Shown here piece by piece: positions 43,483 through 51,060 of a stretch of 64,000 nucleotides of DNA (position 1 is its first letter; the number at the start of each line of letters is the position of its first letter). Where the stretch lies: contig JAMPEH010000003.1 in NCBI GenBank assembly GCA_023665245.1, forward strand, positions 49,710 through 113,709, given 5' to 3'. This stretch comes from Muribaculaceae bacterium. GTDB taxonomy: Bacteria; Pseudomonadota; Alphaproteobacteria; Rs-D84. The position numbers and the translations under genes are program-made. The notes beneath the pieces are model-generated. The model did not search any database. It was not told where the DNA came from and worked only from the letters and a program-made list of their open reading frames with translations.

Positions 43483-43510
43483 TTGCAAACGGATAAATAT
43501 GATTTATAAT
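43483..43510 (+). promoter_or_regulatory. promoter of pnp
   Basis: TTGCAA (43483-43488), 16 bases, TATAAT (43505-43510), about 100 bases upstream of the pnp ATG. The leader includes a stem TTGTGTT/AACACAA (43540-43562), of the type cut by RNase III in pnp leaders of other bacteria. Confidence 0.65.
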
Positions 43511-43529
43511 TCAAAATGCGAAGGAGAAA

Positions 43530-43616
43530 TTGTTCGTTCTTGTGTTTGTGGCCCAGAACACAAAAATGAATAATTTTTCTTCGCGATTTTGTAATACAAA
43601 AATGGAGAAAAACTAA
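43530..43616 (+). CDS. possible leader peptide upstream of pnp
   Basis: A 28-codon frame begins with TTG five bases after AAGGAG and ends in TAA overlapping the pnp ATG (TAATG). It would span the leader stem. There is no known homologue; it may be chance. If real it would couple pnp translation to leader structure. pnp has its own GGAG site. Confidence 0.2.
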   Translation: MFVLVFVAQNTKMNNFSSRFCNTKMEKN

Positions 43617-45784
43617 TGTTATTTGGTTTATTTAACAAAGATGAAAAAAATCAACTGAACAACCCTGTGGTTGTAGAGGTACCCTATGGTGACAGCGTTC
43701 TGCGTCTGGAAACAGGTCGCATGGCAAAACAGGCCGCTGGTGCGGTTCTGGCGTCGATGGGTGAAACAATGGTATTGGCAACAGTATGCGCGGAAAAATC
43801 TGCGGTCGAAGGTCAGGATTTCTTTCCGTTGACCGTTGATTATCAAGAAAAATTCGCATCTGCCGGACGTATCCCGGGTTCCCGTGACAGACGCGAAGGC
43901 AAGGCATCAACCGCAGAAACATTGACTGCGCGTTTGATTGACCGCCCAATCCGTCCACTGTTCCCAGAAACATTTAAGAACAAGGTTCAAATCATTGCCC
44001 AGGTGTTTTCTTATGACAAGAAAAATCAGCCTGATATTTTGGCGATGATTGCGTCATCTGCGGCATTGGCGTTGTCTGGCGTTCCGTTTGCGGGCCCAAT
44101 TGGTGCGGCACGTGTTGGATATGCAGATGGTAAATATATATTGAACCCATCTAAAAAAGCGGTTGAAGATTCTGAAATGGATTTGGTTGTTGCAGCAACC
44201 AAAGACGGTGTGCTGATGGTTGAATCTGAAATCGGCGAATTGGACGAGGCAACAACCCTGGGCGCGGTTAAATTTGGATTTGACGCACAACAGGTTGTTA
44301 TCAACGCAATTAATGAATTGGCAGAAAAAGCAGGTAAAGACCGCTGGGCAACACCTGAAAAATCTGCAGAATATGTTGCGATGGAATCTGACTTTGAACA
44401 ATTTGCAGGCCAAATCGAAGACGCATTGCAAATCAAAGAAAAACTGGTTCGTCTGGAAACACTGGGCAATATCCACACATTGGCGAAACAACGTATTGCC
44501 GAATTGTTCCCGGAAACAACAACCGCAACATCAACATTGGAATCATTTGCAGATGAAATTATTGAAAATCTGACAGCACGCATTATGCGCGGAAATATCT
44601 TGGCCGGCAAACCACGTATTGATGGTCGTGACACGAAAACAGTTCGTCCGATTGAAATTGAATTGGGCGTGTTGCCACGCGCACACGGGTCTGCACTGTT
44701 CACACGTGGTGAAACCCAGGCCTTGGTTTCCCTGACATTGGGCGGTGGCAAGGATGCATTGCCAATTGAAAATCTGGATGGTTCCGAAGAAAAAGACTTT
44801 ATCTTGAACTATAATTTCCCAGGATATTCTGTTGGCGAATGCAAGGGATTAAAGTCCCCAGGCCGTCGTGAAATTGGTCACGGAAATCTGGCATGGCGTG
44901 CGTTGCACCCAATGGTGCCCAGTCGCGAAAAGTTTGACTATGTAATCCGCGTTGTGTCCGATATTTTGGAATCAAACGGTTCGTCATCAATGGCGACAAC
45001 ATGTGGCGCAACATTGGCGATGATGGATGGCGGTGTGCCATTAACACGCCCGGTTGCAGGTATCGCAATGGGATTAATCAAAGAAGGCGATGATTACGCA
45101 ATTCTGACCGATATCTTGGGCGACGAAGATCACTTGGGCGACATGGACTTTAAAGTGACAGGTACTGACAAGGGTATCACTGCATTACAGATGGATATCA
45201 AAATCACATCTATCACATTTGAAATCATGGAAAAGGCATTGGCCCAGGCAAAAGATGGCCGTATGCACATCTTGGGCAAGATTGAAAAAGCAATCAAGTC
45301 CCCACGTGAAAATGTTTCACAATATGCGCCACAACTGTACACGATGAAAATCAACCCGGAAAAGGTTCGTGAAGTAATCGGCAAGGGTGGTTCTGTTATC
45401 CAGGCACTGGTTCGTGAGACAAACACAACCATTGATTTGGAAGATGACGGCACCGTCAAAATCATGGCGACAACAAAAGAAGATGCAGATGCCGCAATCG
45501 CACGTATCAAAGATATCGTTGCAGAACCAGAGGTTGGCGTTATCTATCCGGGTGTGATATCTGGCATCAAAGACTTTGGTTTGTTTGTAAAAATCTTGAA
45601 CGGTTTTGAATCAATGGTTCACATTTCTGAAATCACAGGTGAACGTATTGCAAAAATCGAAGACACAGGATTCAAAGAAGGCGATGAAGTATTCGTGAAA
45701 TACATGGGTACAGATAAACGCGGTAAAACACGCATGTCTATGGTTGGTATCGACCAGAAAACAGGCGCAGAAGAATCTAAATAA
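43616..45784 (+). CDS. pnp: PNPase, polyribonucleotide nucleotidyltransferase
   Basis: PNPase degrades RNA phosphorolytically 3' to 5' as a trimer and can add tails. The 722-residue protein has two RNase PH-like domains (residues about 10-230 and 310-545), the helical linker, a KH domain (INPEKVREVIGKGGSVI, about 580) and an S1 domain (YPGVISGIKDFGLFVKI, about 642-657). Length is normal. GGAG lies 8 bases before the ATG. The upstream gene in many bacteria, rpsO, is absent here. Confidence 0.96.
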   Translation: MLFGLFNKDEKNQLNNPVVVEVPYGDSVLRLETGRMAKQAAGAVLASMGETMVLATVCAEKSAVEGQDFFPLTVDYQEKFASAGRIPGSRDRREGKASTAETLTARLIDRPIRPLFPETFKNKVQIIAQVFSYDKKNQPDILAMIASSAALALSGVPFAGPIGAARVGYADGKYILNPSKKAVEDSEMDLVVAATKDGVLMVESEIGELDEATTLGAVKFGFDAQQVVINAINELAEKAGKDRWATPEKSAEYVAMESDFEQFAGQIEDALQIKEKLVRLETLGNIHTLAKQRIAELFPETTTATSTLESFADEIIENLTARIMRGNILAGKPRIDGRDTKTVRPIEIELGVLPRAHGSALFTRGETQALVSLTLGGGKDALPIENLDGSEEKDFILNYNFPGYSVGECKGLKSPGRREIGHGNLAWRALHPMVPSREKFDYVIRVVSDILESNGSSSMATTCGATLAMMDGGVPLTRPVAGIAMGLIKEGDDYAILTDILGDEDHLGDMDFKVTGTDKGITALQMDIKITSITFEIMEKALAQAKDGRMHILGKIEKAIKSPRENVSQYAPQLYTMKINPEKVREVIGKGGSVIQALVRETNTTIDLEDDGTVKIMATTKEDADAAIARIKDIVAEPEVGVIYPGVISGIKDFGLFVKILNGFESMVHISEITGERIAKIEDTGFKEGDEVFVKYMGTDKRGKTRMSMVGIDQKTGAEESK

Positions 45785-45846
45785 TAAAACAAAAAAATTG
45801 TGCGCCCGTGTGGTGCACAATATTAATTTAAACGGGGGATATTCAA

Positions 45847-46146
45847 ATGGATATGGAAAGTTTAATGGCCCAGGCCCAACAATTACAGGACAAGGTTGCC
45901 GCCGCCCAGGCAAAACTGGAACAAATGTCAATAAAAGGCATTTCTGCCAATGGTGGATGCATTGTCGATATGTCTGGCAAATATGATTTAATTAATCTGA
46001 CAATCCGTCCGGATGTTTTGGCACTGGGGGCAGAAGAATTGTCAAAAATCGTTGCCGATGCGTTTCGTGATGCAAAATCCAAGACAGACAAAGTAATTGA
46101 TGACGTCATGGGTCAGGCGACGGCGGGCATGCCAATGCCGATGTAA
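45847..46146 (+). CDS. ybaB: YbaB/EbfC-family nucleoid-associated protein
   Basis: A 99-residue DNA-binding protein of the YbaB/EbfC family, which forms dimers that bridge and shape DNA. It shows the family start MDMESLMAQAQQLQDKV and the GGxxxVxMxGxxxLxxLxIxPxxL-type core, here GGCIVDMSGKYDLINLTIRP. YbaB usually lies between dnaX and recR; here dnaX is 12 kb away. A GGGGGAT ribosome site is 8 bases upstream. It follows pnp by 62 bases containing a TTGTGC/GCACAA hairpin, and ends at a terminator. Confidence 0.92.
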   Translation: MDMESLMAQAQQLQDKVAAAQAKLEQMSIKGISANGGCIVDMSGKYDLINLTIRPDVLALGAEELSKIVADAFRDAKSKTDKVIDDVMGQATAGMPMPM

Positions 46147-46160
46147 AACGATAAAGCATA

Positions 46161-46187
46161 AAAAAACGCCCCAAATGGGGCGTTTTT
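46161..46187 (+). terminator. intrinsic terminator after ybaB
   Basis: CGCCCC-aaat-GGGGCG followed by five T, 20 bases after the stop codon. Confidence 0.9.
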
Positions 46188-46227
46188 ACAGATAACAATT
46201 AACAAAGAACAATGAACAAATATTGCC

Positions 46228-46590
46228 TGCGACGGCATGGGTGACAAATGTTTTTTCATATTAACACATTGTTAAAAACACACCGTCACCCCGACGGCGG
46301 TCGGGGTCCAGTGCGATCCTCGATTCTCCTGGTACAGGGGCATTACGAAACACAGTGGATGCCGTCCTACGACGGCATGACGACAAGAGAGGAACCGGGG
46401 TTTCAGTCGCAAGGGCCTAGCCAGCATCAATGTCATTGCGAATGTAGTCGCGTCGTAGCATCAGCGAAGACGGACGAAGTGTGGCAATCCAGAAAGTAAA
46501 GAGATAATGTGTTTCAAAGAACCGGTATCCAGTGCGCGGACCGGAAAAACTTTTAAGTCCCACTCCTGCCTGCGCAGGAGTGGGACTTAA
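46228..46590. repeat. cluster of dispersed palindromic repeats, copy 6
   Basis: Successive units: CCGTCACCCCGACGG...GGGGTCCAGTG; CACAGTGGATGCCGTCC with CGACGGCATGACGAC; GTCATTGCGAA...GTGGCAATCC; CCGGTATCCAGTGC; and a perfect 17-bp stem, TTAAGTCCCACTCCTGC/GCAGGAGTGGGACTTAA, around a 4-base loop (46553-46590). The last stem may also terminate the outer-membrane gene on the minus strand. No gene found in the gap. Confidence 0.7.
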
Positions 46591-46595
46591 AAAAA

Positions 46596-47228
46596 TTAAA
46601 ACGTATATTTTAATCCAAAATCAATACTGTATGCACCTTGTATATCAGCGTCATCTTTTGCATTTAATCCAATGAAACTGAGCATAACGTTCCAGCCAAG
46701 ACCATCCACGACGGTTTCGCCACCAAAACCAAACTTTAATGCCGCCATTGTGCCGTTGTCGGAAGCAGATTCACTGGCATAACCGTCAATATCTAGAGTT
46801 TCTTTGCTCCATCCATACCCCAATCCCAGTGATATAATAAAATCAGTTCTGCATTTTGCATCACCCGATATTTTTATATAGTTATCATAAGACATATACA
46901 GTGTTGTTAAATCACCTTTGGCATCCATATTTAAAGGATATGCACTGCCGTCACTAATTCTGACCAAATTCGGCATATATGATAACGTCAAACTGGCGCC
47001 ACCGTTATAGATTTTATCATGTTCGCCAAAACGCATACCGCCCGTCAATGACGTTACCAACGTACCACTGTTATCATCAAATAAATTATCATCAATCGCA
47101 TCATTTATATCATCGGATAAAACAGGTCCTGCAAATCCAACATTCGCGCCAACAAACCACTTCGTTTCCCCCATTGCTGGCGCCGTCAATACAGATAATA
47201 ACCCTGTCATTAATGCAAACTTTTTCAT
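46596..47228 (-). CDS. outer-membrane beta-barrel protein behind leader E2
   Basis: A 210-residue protein with a signal peptide (MKKFALMTG...APAMG). The body has alternating-hydrophobic strands (FVGANVGFAG, TSLTGGMRF, ASLTLSYMPN, IISLGLGYGWS, AALKFGFGGE, NVMLSFIG) and ends in YSIDFGLKYTF, with the terminal Phe of a BAM-folded barrel. It looks like an eight-stranded porin-type barrel; I give no specific name. The ATG follows AAAGGGATG. Leader E2 ends in a terminator 20 bases before the start. Confidence 0.75.
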   Translation of the reverse strand: MKKFALMTGLLSVLTAPAMGETKWFVGANVGFAGPVLSDDINDAIDDNLFDDNSGTLVTSLTGGMRFGEHDKIYNGGASLTLSYMPNLVRISDGSAYPLNMDAKGDLTTLYMSYDNYIKISGDAKCRTDFIISLGLGYGWSKETLDIDGYASESASDNGTMAALKFGFGGETVVDGLGWNVMLSFIGLNAKDDADIQGAYSIDFGLKYTF

Positions 47229-47250
47229 AATACATCCCTTTTTTTATTAT

Positions 47251-47432
47251 TAATAAAAAACCACTATGGACTATCCATAAGTGGCTGGAGGTTGAATACT
47301 ATCATTTGCGGAAATAGTGTCGTTTATTCAAATATATCACGACCCTCCAACCAAAAACTAGTTGGAGGTATTTTTTGTCCCCACGGACACCGCAAATAAA
47401 GGGTATTCACACCCTGCACCTGTTATGGTACA
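47251..47432 (-). ncRNA. structured leader RNA E2 (candidate riboswitch/attenuator)
   Basis: Minus strand. First hairpin GGGT/ACCC (47401-47414), segment A CCTCCAAC and segment B GGTTGGAGG (47344-47368), stem GTCGT/ACGAC, stem ACTATTT/ATAGT, segment C CCTCCAGCC (47282-47290), terminator CCACTTATGGA/TCCATAGTGG with TTTTTTATT. Located directly upstream of the outer-membrane barrel gene. A TACAAT (47438-47443) lies about 25 bases before the first hairpin; the -35 is unclear. Confidence 0.75.
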
Positions 47433-47549
47433 ATGCTATTGTATCAAATCCTTGAATAAAATCCATACAAAACAACGTGGATTATTTTTGCTATCTGTTA
47501 TTTGTGCATGGTTCTTTGATAGAAATTATCAAAGAACAAATATTCGTCA

Positions 47550-47705
47550 CACCAGCACTGAATAAAAAAACAATTGATAATTGTTTTTTCAAAGAACCGG
47601 TATCCACTGCCACAATTGTCATTGCGAGCCCGCAGGGCGTGGCAATCCATAAATAAAGTTGCAAATACTGGATTGCTGTGTCGTGACTCCTCGCAATGAC
47701 AGGGG
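47550..47705. repeat. dispersed palindromic repeat, copy 7
   Basis: CGTCACACCAGCACTG, an AAAAACAATT/AATTGTTTTT stem nearly identical to that near 28985, CCGGTATCCACTG, then GTCATTGCGAG...GGGCGTGGCAATCC and its reverse GGATTGC...TCGCAATGAC. Confidence 0.7.
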
Positions 47706-47730
47706 GGTGGAAGCAATCGTGTTTTTTGTT

Positions 47731-47759
47731 TTGCATTTGTTGGTACTTTTTCTTATAGT
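47731..47759 (+). promoter_or_regulatory. promoter of leader RNA E4
   Basis: TTGCAT (47731-47736), 17 bases, TATAGT (47754-47759). Same -35 as the E5 promoter. Confidence 0.65.
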
Positions 47760-47765
47760 TTAAAT

Positions 47766-47955
47766 GTTTCCGGGTGTTCCGGGAACGAGGACTTGAAACC
47801 TCTTCATGTAACGAAACGCATCACGTTAAGATGCGAATGTCTCCAATCAATAAAGTGGTTGGAGGGCGGTGATATATTTAAATAAGCCCGCTATTTTACA
47901 TGATAGTTTCAAGCCTCCAACCGCCTGATGTTTCTTGGGCGGATTTTCATTTCAA
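47766..47955 (+). ncRNA. structured leader RNA E4 (candidate riboswitch/attenuator)
   Basis: First hairpin GAGG-acttgaaa-CCTC (47787-47802), a GCATC/GATGC hairpin, segment A CTCCAATC (47841-47848), segment B GGTTGGAG (47857-47864), stem GCGG/CCGC, stem CTAT/ATAG, segment C CTCCAACC (47915-47922), and a terminator CCGCC/GGCGG with ATTTTCATTT. The gene for a secreted Cys-rich protein begins 30 bases later. The loop motif ACTTGAAA is shared with E5. Confidence 0.75.
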
Positions 47956-47984
47956 CAAACGAAAGAAACGGGGAGGCTTTGAAA

Positions 47985-48614
47985 ATGAAAACAAAGATAT
48001 TAATCGCATCTGCACTGGTGACAACACCCATTGCAGCAACGGCAAACCTGCGGGTGACTGCCAATTCTGCACTGGGAACCCAGTGTTATAGTGAATCCAG
48101 TTTGATGCATGTTGGTAAATGTGTGCTATCCGAATCTGCGCCACTGGGGATACAGCAATGTCCACAAAACTGGGCCGATATTGATTACAACGAAGGCGAT
48201 GAACGCCATTGCTATTTGGCAGACCAAGGGACAACAGTTATTATATGCAGCACAGACATGGACGCGGATATTTATGAATATAACGAGACCGCGTGTGAAG
48301 AAATTTTTGGAAATATATATACCGATCTGGGCAACAATCGTTTAATGCTGCAAATTAGTGGTGGCAATGGATATAAAGGCGAACCATGGACAGGATATAT
48401 AAATGTACACATGTACGGTACAGAATATGGCTGTGCGGAAAATTATTATCCATCTAATGGTAAATTGGATGCATCCATAGTATGCGCCACATGCCCAAGC
48501 GGTGGCAAAAGCAACTATTTTAATACCGCCATTACAGGGTGTTATATTCCCGCGGGTACATCTTTTTCAGATGTCCCCGGCAGTGGCACATATACCGCAG
48601 ATTGCTATTATTAA
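47985..48614 (+). CDS. secreted Cys-rich protein, CYxPAG/DCYY family (member 2)
   Basis: A 209-residue protein with a signal peptide (MKTKILIASALVTT...ATA). It contains about 14 cysteines after the signal, a Gly/Tyr-rich middle (NGYKGEPWTGYI) and a C-terminal section with CATCPSGGKSNYF, CYIPAGTSF and a final DCYY. That end matches member 1 at 33924-34481, and both genes have a leader RNA of the same family. The ATG at 47985 follows GGGGAGG at good spacing; the frame is open 19 codons further. Exported, disulfide-rich protein; function unknown. Confidence 0.72.
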   Translation: MKTKILIASALVTTPIAATANLRVTANSALGTQCYSESSLMHVGKCVLSESAPLGIQQCPQNWADIDYNEGDERHCYLADQGTTVIICSTDMDADIYEYNETACEEIFGNIYTDLGNNRLMLQISGGNGYKGEPWTGYINVHMYGTEYGCAENYYPSNGKLDASIVCATCPSGGKSNYFNTAITGCYIPAGTSFSDVPGSGTYTADCYY

Positions 48615-48623
48615 AAAACACAT

Positions 48624-48649
48624 AACGCCCCGAACGGGGCGTTTTTTTT
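48624..48649. terminator. bidirectional intrinsic terminator
   Basis: AACGCCCC-gaac-GGGGCGTT followed by T7 on the plus strand and by a T-rich tract on the minus strand. It lies between convergent genes ending at 48614 and 48661. Confidence 0.88.
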
Positions 48650-48660
48650 ACAGATAGAGC

Positions 48661-49146
48661 TTATTTTTCACGTGATGAAACAGGAATTGTTCGCGTTCCC
48701 CTTGTACTGGATATTTGTTGGCGTAATTCCTGAATTTCACGTTGCACATTTGTGCGTGTTAAAATCAGTTCATGGCGTTGTTCGGGATTGATACTGTCAG
48801 ATTTTAATTCGTTTTCAATGTGCGCCAAAACATTTTGTGCAAATTCCAATCGCGTGGTCAGTGCCGCAATATCCGCACCGTTATCATTTTTGGTTTTCTG
48901 CCTTTGTGAATATGCGTCGATTTCTTTCTGGATTTCATTACGGGTTAAGATTAATTCGTGGCGTTCTTCGGGATTCAGGCTGTCCGATGCCAGTTCCTGG
49001 TTTACGCGTTGCAGTGCGCCCTGCGCGTATTCAATTTTCTTGGCATTGTCATCATCATTGATGGTGTCATATGAATGTTTTACCCCCATCAGTCCCAATA
49101 TGGCAATCCCTGAAATCAATAACGTCTTTTTAATTTTGCTTTTCAT
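48661..49146 (-). CDS. membrane-anchored coiled-coil protein with internal duplication
   Basis: A 161-residue protein with an N-terminal membrane segment or uncleaved signal (residues 8-24). It holds two copies of a helical unit of about 38 residues: LQRVNQELASDSLNPEERHE and LAHIENELKSDSINPEQRHE, each followed by LILTRxxxQxEI. The copies are joined by a charged linker (QKTKNDNGAD). Coiled-coil or helical-hairpin structure is likely. It starts 1 base after the stop of the trypsin-like protease gene and so belongs to the operon led by E6. Function unknown. Confidence 0.75.
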   Translation of the reverse strand: MKSKIKKTLLISGIAILGLMGVKHSYDTINDDDNAKKIEYAQGALQRVNQELASDSLNPEERHELILTRNEIQKEIDAYSQRQKTKNDNGADIAALTTRLEFAQNVLAHIENELKSDSINPEQRHELILTRTNVQREIQELRQQISSTRGTRTIPVSSREK

Positions 49147-49147
49147 A

Positions 49148-50122
49148 TTATTGTATCCTTTTAGTCTTGATTGTAGTTTCTTTTAGTTTTGAAACAAGTT
49201 TTTTGTAGTGTTCAATAAACATATTTATCGGCACCATATGAGCGGCCTTGGCGAATGTGTCACGATTATTGGTTATATTGGCGCTTCCAGTAATCATGAC
49301 ACCATATAAATACCATTTATCATTTTGCTTTACAAAAACGCCACCACCAGAATTACCGCCCCATATTTGACATCCTCTTGTGTTTTGTTTTTTATTGCTG
49401 GCGGTTGCTTGACAATAACTTGCCTTTAACCTGTGTGTATCGTAAAATGTATCTCGTGATACACTGCTTATTCTGCCTGCTTTAACCGCGCCCACAAACT
49501 GTGACCCAAATCCGCTTCTTGCGGGTAAGTCTTCGCCAAGTCGGCTGGCTATATTTGTTCCTGCCATGTTATTTAACCATCTTGCGTATTCTGTGCGGAT
49601 GGTGCGAATTTCCTGGTCACTTAGTATTTTTAATGCACCATAGCCTGCGACAACTGTATCTGCTGTTTTATTATTTGTCGCTGGGCTGACCCGAATTGTG
49701 GATTTAATATCTTTCTTGGGTACCAATAAAGCCCAATCGTATGCATTATCGTTGTCACCGATAGCATAAATATCCACCCCGGATGATGTCCGATGTTTTA
49801 CGCCAACGTCACCTGCATCCTTGTGATTAATATACAGGTCGCCCAGTTGTTTATAGCCGGTACCTTCACCATATATACAATGTTTGGCGGTGACGACAAT
49901 TCCGTCGGCGGTCAGGGTACCCGAACACCAGTTTTTACCGTTTGCATACTTTAACCCCACAACTGCCGAAAATGGCGCACGGTCACGCGATACGTATTTG
50001 CGTTTATCAATGGTGTATTTGGGGTCATCGGTAAAATAACTCATTATATGGTCATATACATCCAAACCATACGCTGGGTGCCACATTGTCATAATTAATA
50101 AAAATGCGTAAATCTTTTTCAT
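49148..50122 (-). CDS. secreted trypsin-like (S1) serine protease
   Basis: A 324-residue protein with a signal peptide (residues 1-19, ending AYG). The S1 triad is visible: His81 in TAKHC, Asp129 in AYDWALL and Ser258 in GNSGG. C66 and C82 flank the His as in the usual disulfide loop; C237 and C251 are a further likely pair. The serine motif has Asn in place of the usual Asp of GDSGG. Proteases of this type act in the periplasm or outside the cell; the substrate is unknown. It overlaps the start of its neighbours on both sides (4 bases with the gene at 50119, 1 base gap to 48661), so it is in the middle of a three-gene operon. Confidence 0.88.
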   Translation of the reverse strand: MKKIYAFLLIMTMWHPAYGLDVYDHIMSYFTDDPKYTIDKRKYVSRDRAPFSAVVGLKYANGKNWCSGTLTADGIVVTAKHCIYGEGTGYKQLGDLYINHKDAGDVGVKHRTSSGVDIYAIGDNDNAYDWALLVPKKDIKSTIRVSPATNNKTADTVVAGYGALKILSDQEIRTIRTEYARWLNNMAGTNIASRLGEDLPARSGFGSQFVGAVKAGRISSVSRDTFYDTHRLKASYCQATASNKKQNTRGCQIWGGNSGGGVFVKQNDKWYLYGVMITGSANITNNRDTFAKAAHMVPINMFIEHYKKLVSKLKETTIKTKRIQ

Positions 50123-51039
50123 TGGTTGTTCAGTGTCCTTTCACATTCGTCGGCAACGTTGGATGCCTGTTTTATTGCCGATATCTGGGTTGCATTAAAT
50201 ACGGTTGCGGTTGCACTGGCAACAGATGTGCCGACTGCCAAAACATTTGATGCGGTGTTCAGATTTTTTTCTTTCTTGCGTCCATCTTCGGATGCGTCTG
50301 TGCGAACGCCATTTGAATTTGCAACTGCACTGGTGACCGTGCCGGCGGCCCCCAATGTCGCGCCTGCGACTGATGACCACATTGCACCATTTGCGCGATT
50401 GTTTATTTTTGATAAATCAACATATTGCCACGCGCCACACGCGGATATAATTGTGTCCACCGCGGTCAGGTCGGCCTGTGGATTTGAAACGCGTTCCTGC
50501 ATTCGCGCATCGCGTAATGCGGCGGTCGCCGCAATGCAATCGTCAATTGCCCCGCGCAGGTCGGTCTTTGCCTTGTTGTTTCCGGCGATTATTGCACCAG
50601 CAATGTTGGTTGCCGTACTGCCCGCCATTAACCCTGTGCGCCAATTGCCCAGATTTTTTGATTTATCTTGCAATTCAACCAATTTTGCCATTTGTTCCAT
50701 TGTTGGCAATACATCGTAAAAGAAGTCTTCATCGGACATATTTTCAATGGTGTTTGGGTCACAATATCCCGCCCCACACAGTTCGCGCGATAACGCATCC
50801 AGTTCTTTGTCAATCTCTGCCTTGGAAAATCCGACAACGGCGGCACCAATCCCAGCGGCGGTTCCCACCCCCGTCACCGCGGTGTTTATGCCCGCCATTG
50901 TTTTCATGTGATTAAATTCGTCGGCAATACCAATGCATTTTTGCTGTGCATTCTGGATGGCGCTATCTAAAATACCATCGTCTGCATACACATTGATTGT
51001 CATAAACAATATTGGCACAATTGCAAATATCGCCCTCAT
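50119..51039 (-). CDS. secreted hypothetical protein with Gly/Ala-rich hydrophobic stretches
   Basis: A 306-residue protein with a signal peptide (MRAIFAIVP...NVYA). The mature protein has about six cysteines and three Gly/Ala/Val-rich hydrophobic stretches (AVTGVGTAAGIGAAVVG near 55-71, TGLMAGSTATNIAGAIIAG near 145-163 and SVAGATLGAAGTVTSAVAN near 225-243), which could be membrane-inserting. It is otherwise unrecognised. The ATG at 51039 follows AAAGGAAAG. Leader E6 ends in a terminator about 22 bases before it. The stop overlaps the protease start (ATGA). Involvement in envelope processing with the protease is inferred. Confidence 0.7.
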   Translation of the reverse strand: MRAIFAIVPILFMTINVYADDGILDSAIQNAQQKCIGIADEFNHMKTMAGINTAVTGVGTAAGIGAAVVGFSKAEIDKELDALSRELCGAGYCDPNTIENMSDEDFFYDVLPTMEQMAKLVELQDKSKNLGNWRTGLMAGSTATNIAGAIIAGNNKAKTDLRGAIDDCIAATAALRDARMQERVSNPQADLTAVDTIISACGAWQYVDLSKINNRANGAMWSSVAGATLGAAGTVTSAVANSNGVRTDASEDGRKKEKNLNTASNVLAVGTSVASATATVFNATQISAIKQASNVADECERTLNNQ

Positions 51040-51060
51040 ACGCTTTCCTTTTACAAATAA

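Noticed and set aside
44026..44751. 241-residue minus-strand frame within pnp
   Set aside because: It is antisense to conserved PNPase and of random composition.
11068..47705. CRISPR array
   Set aside because: The repeats are dispersed, palindromic and irregularly spaced; no direct-repeat/spacer series or cas gene is present.
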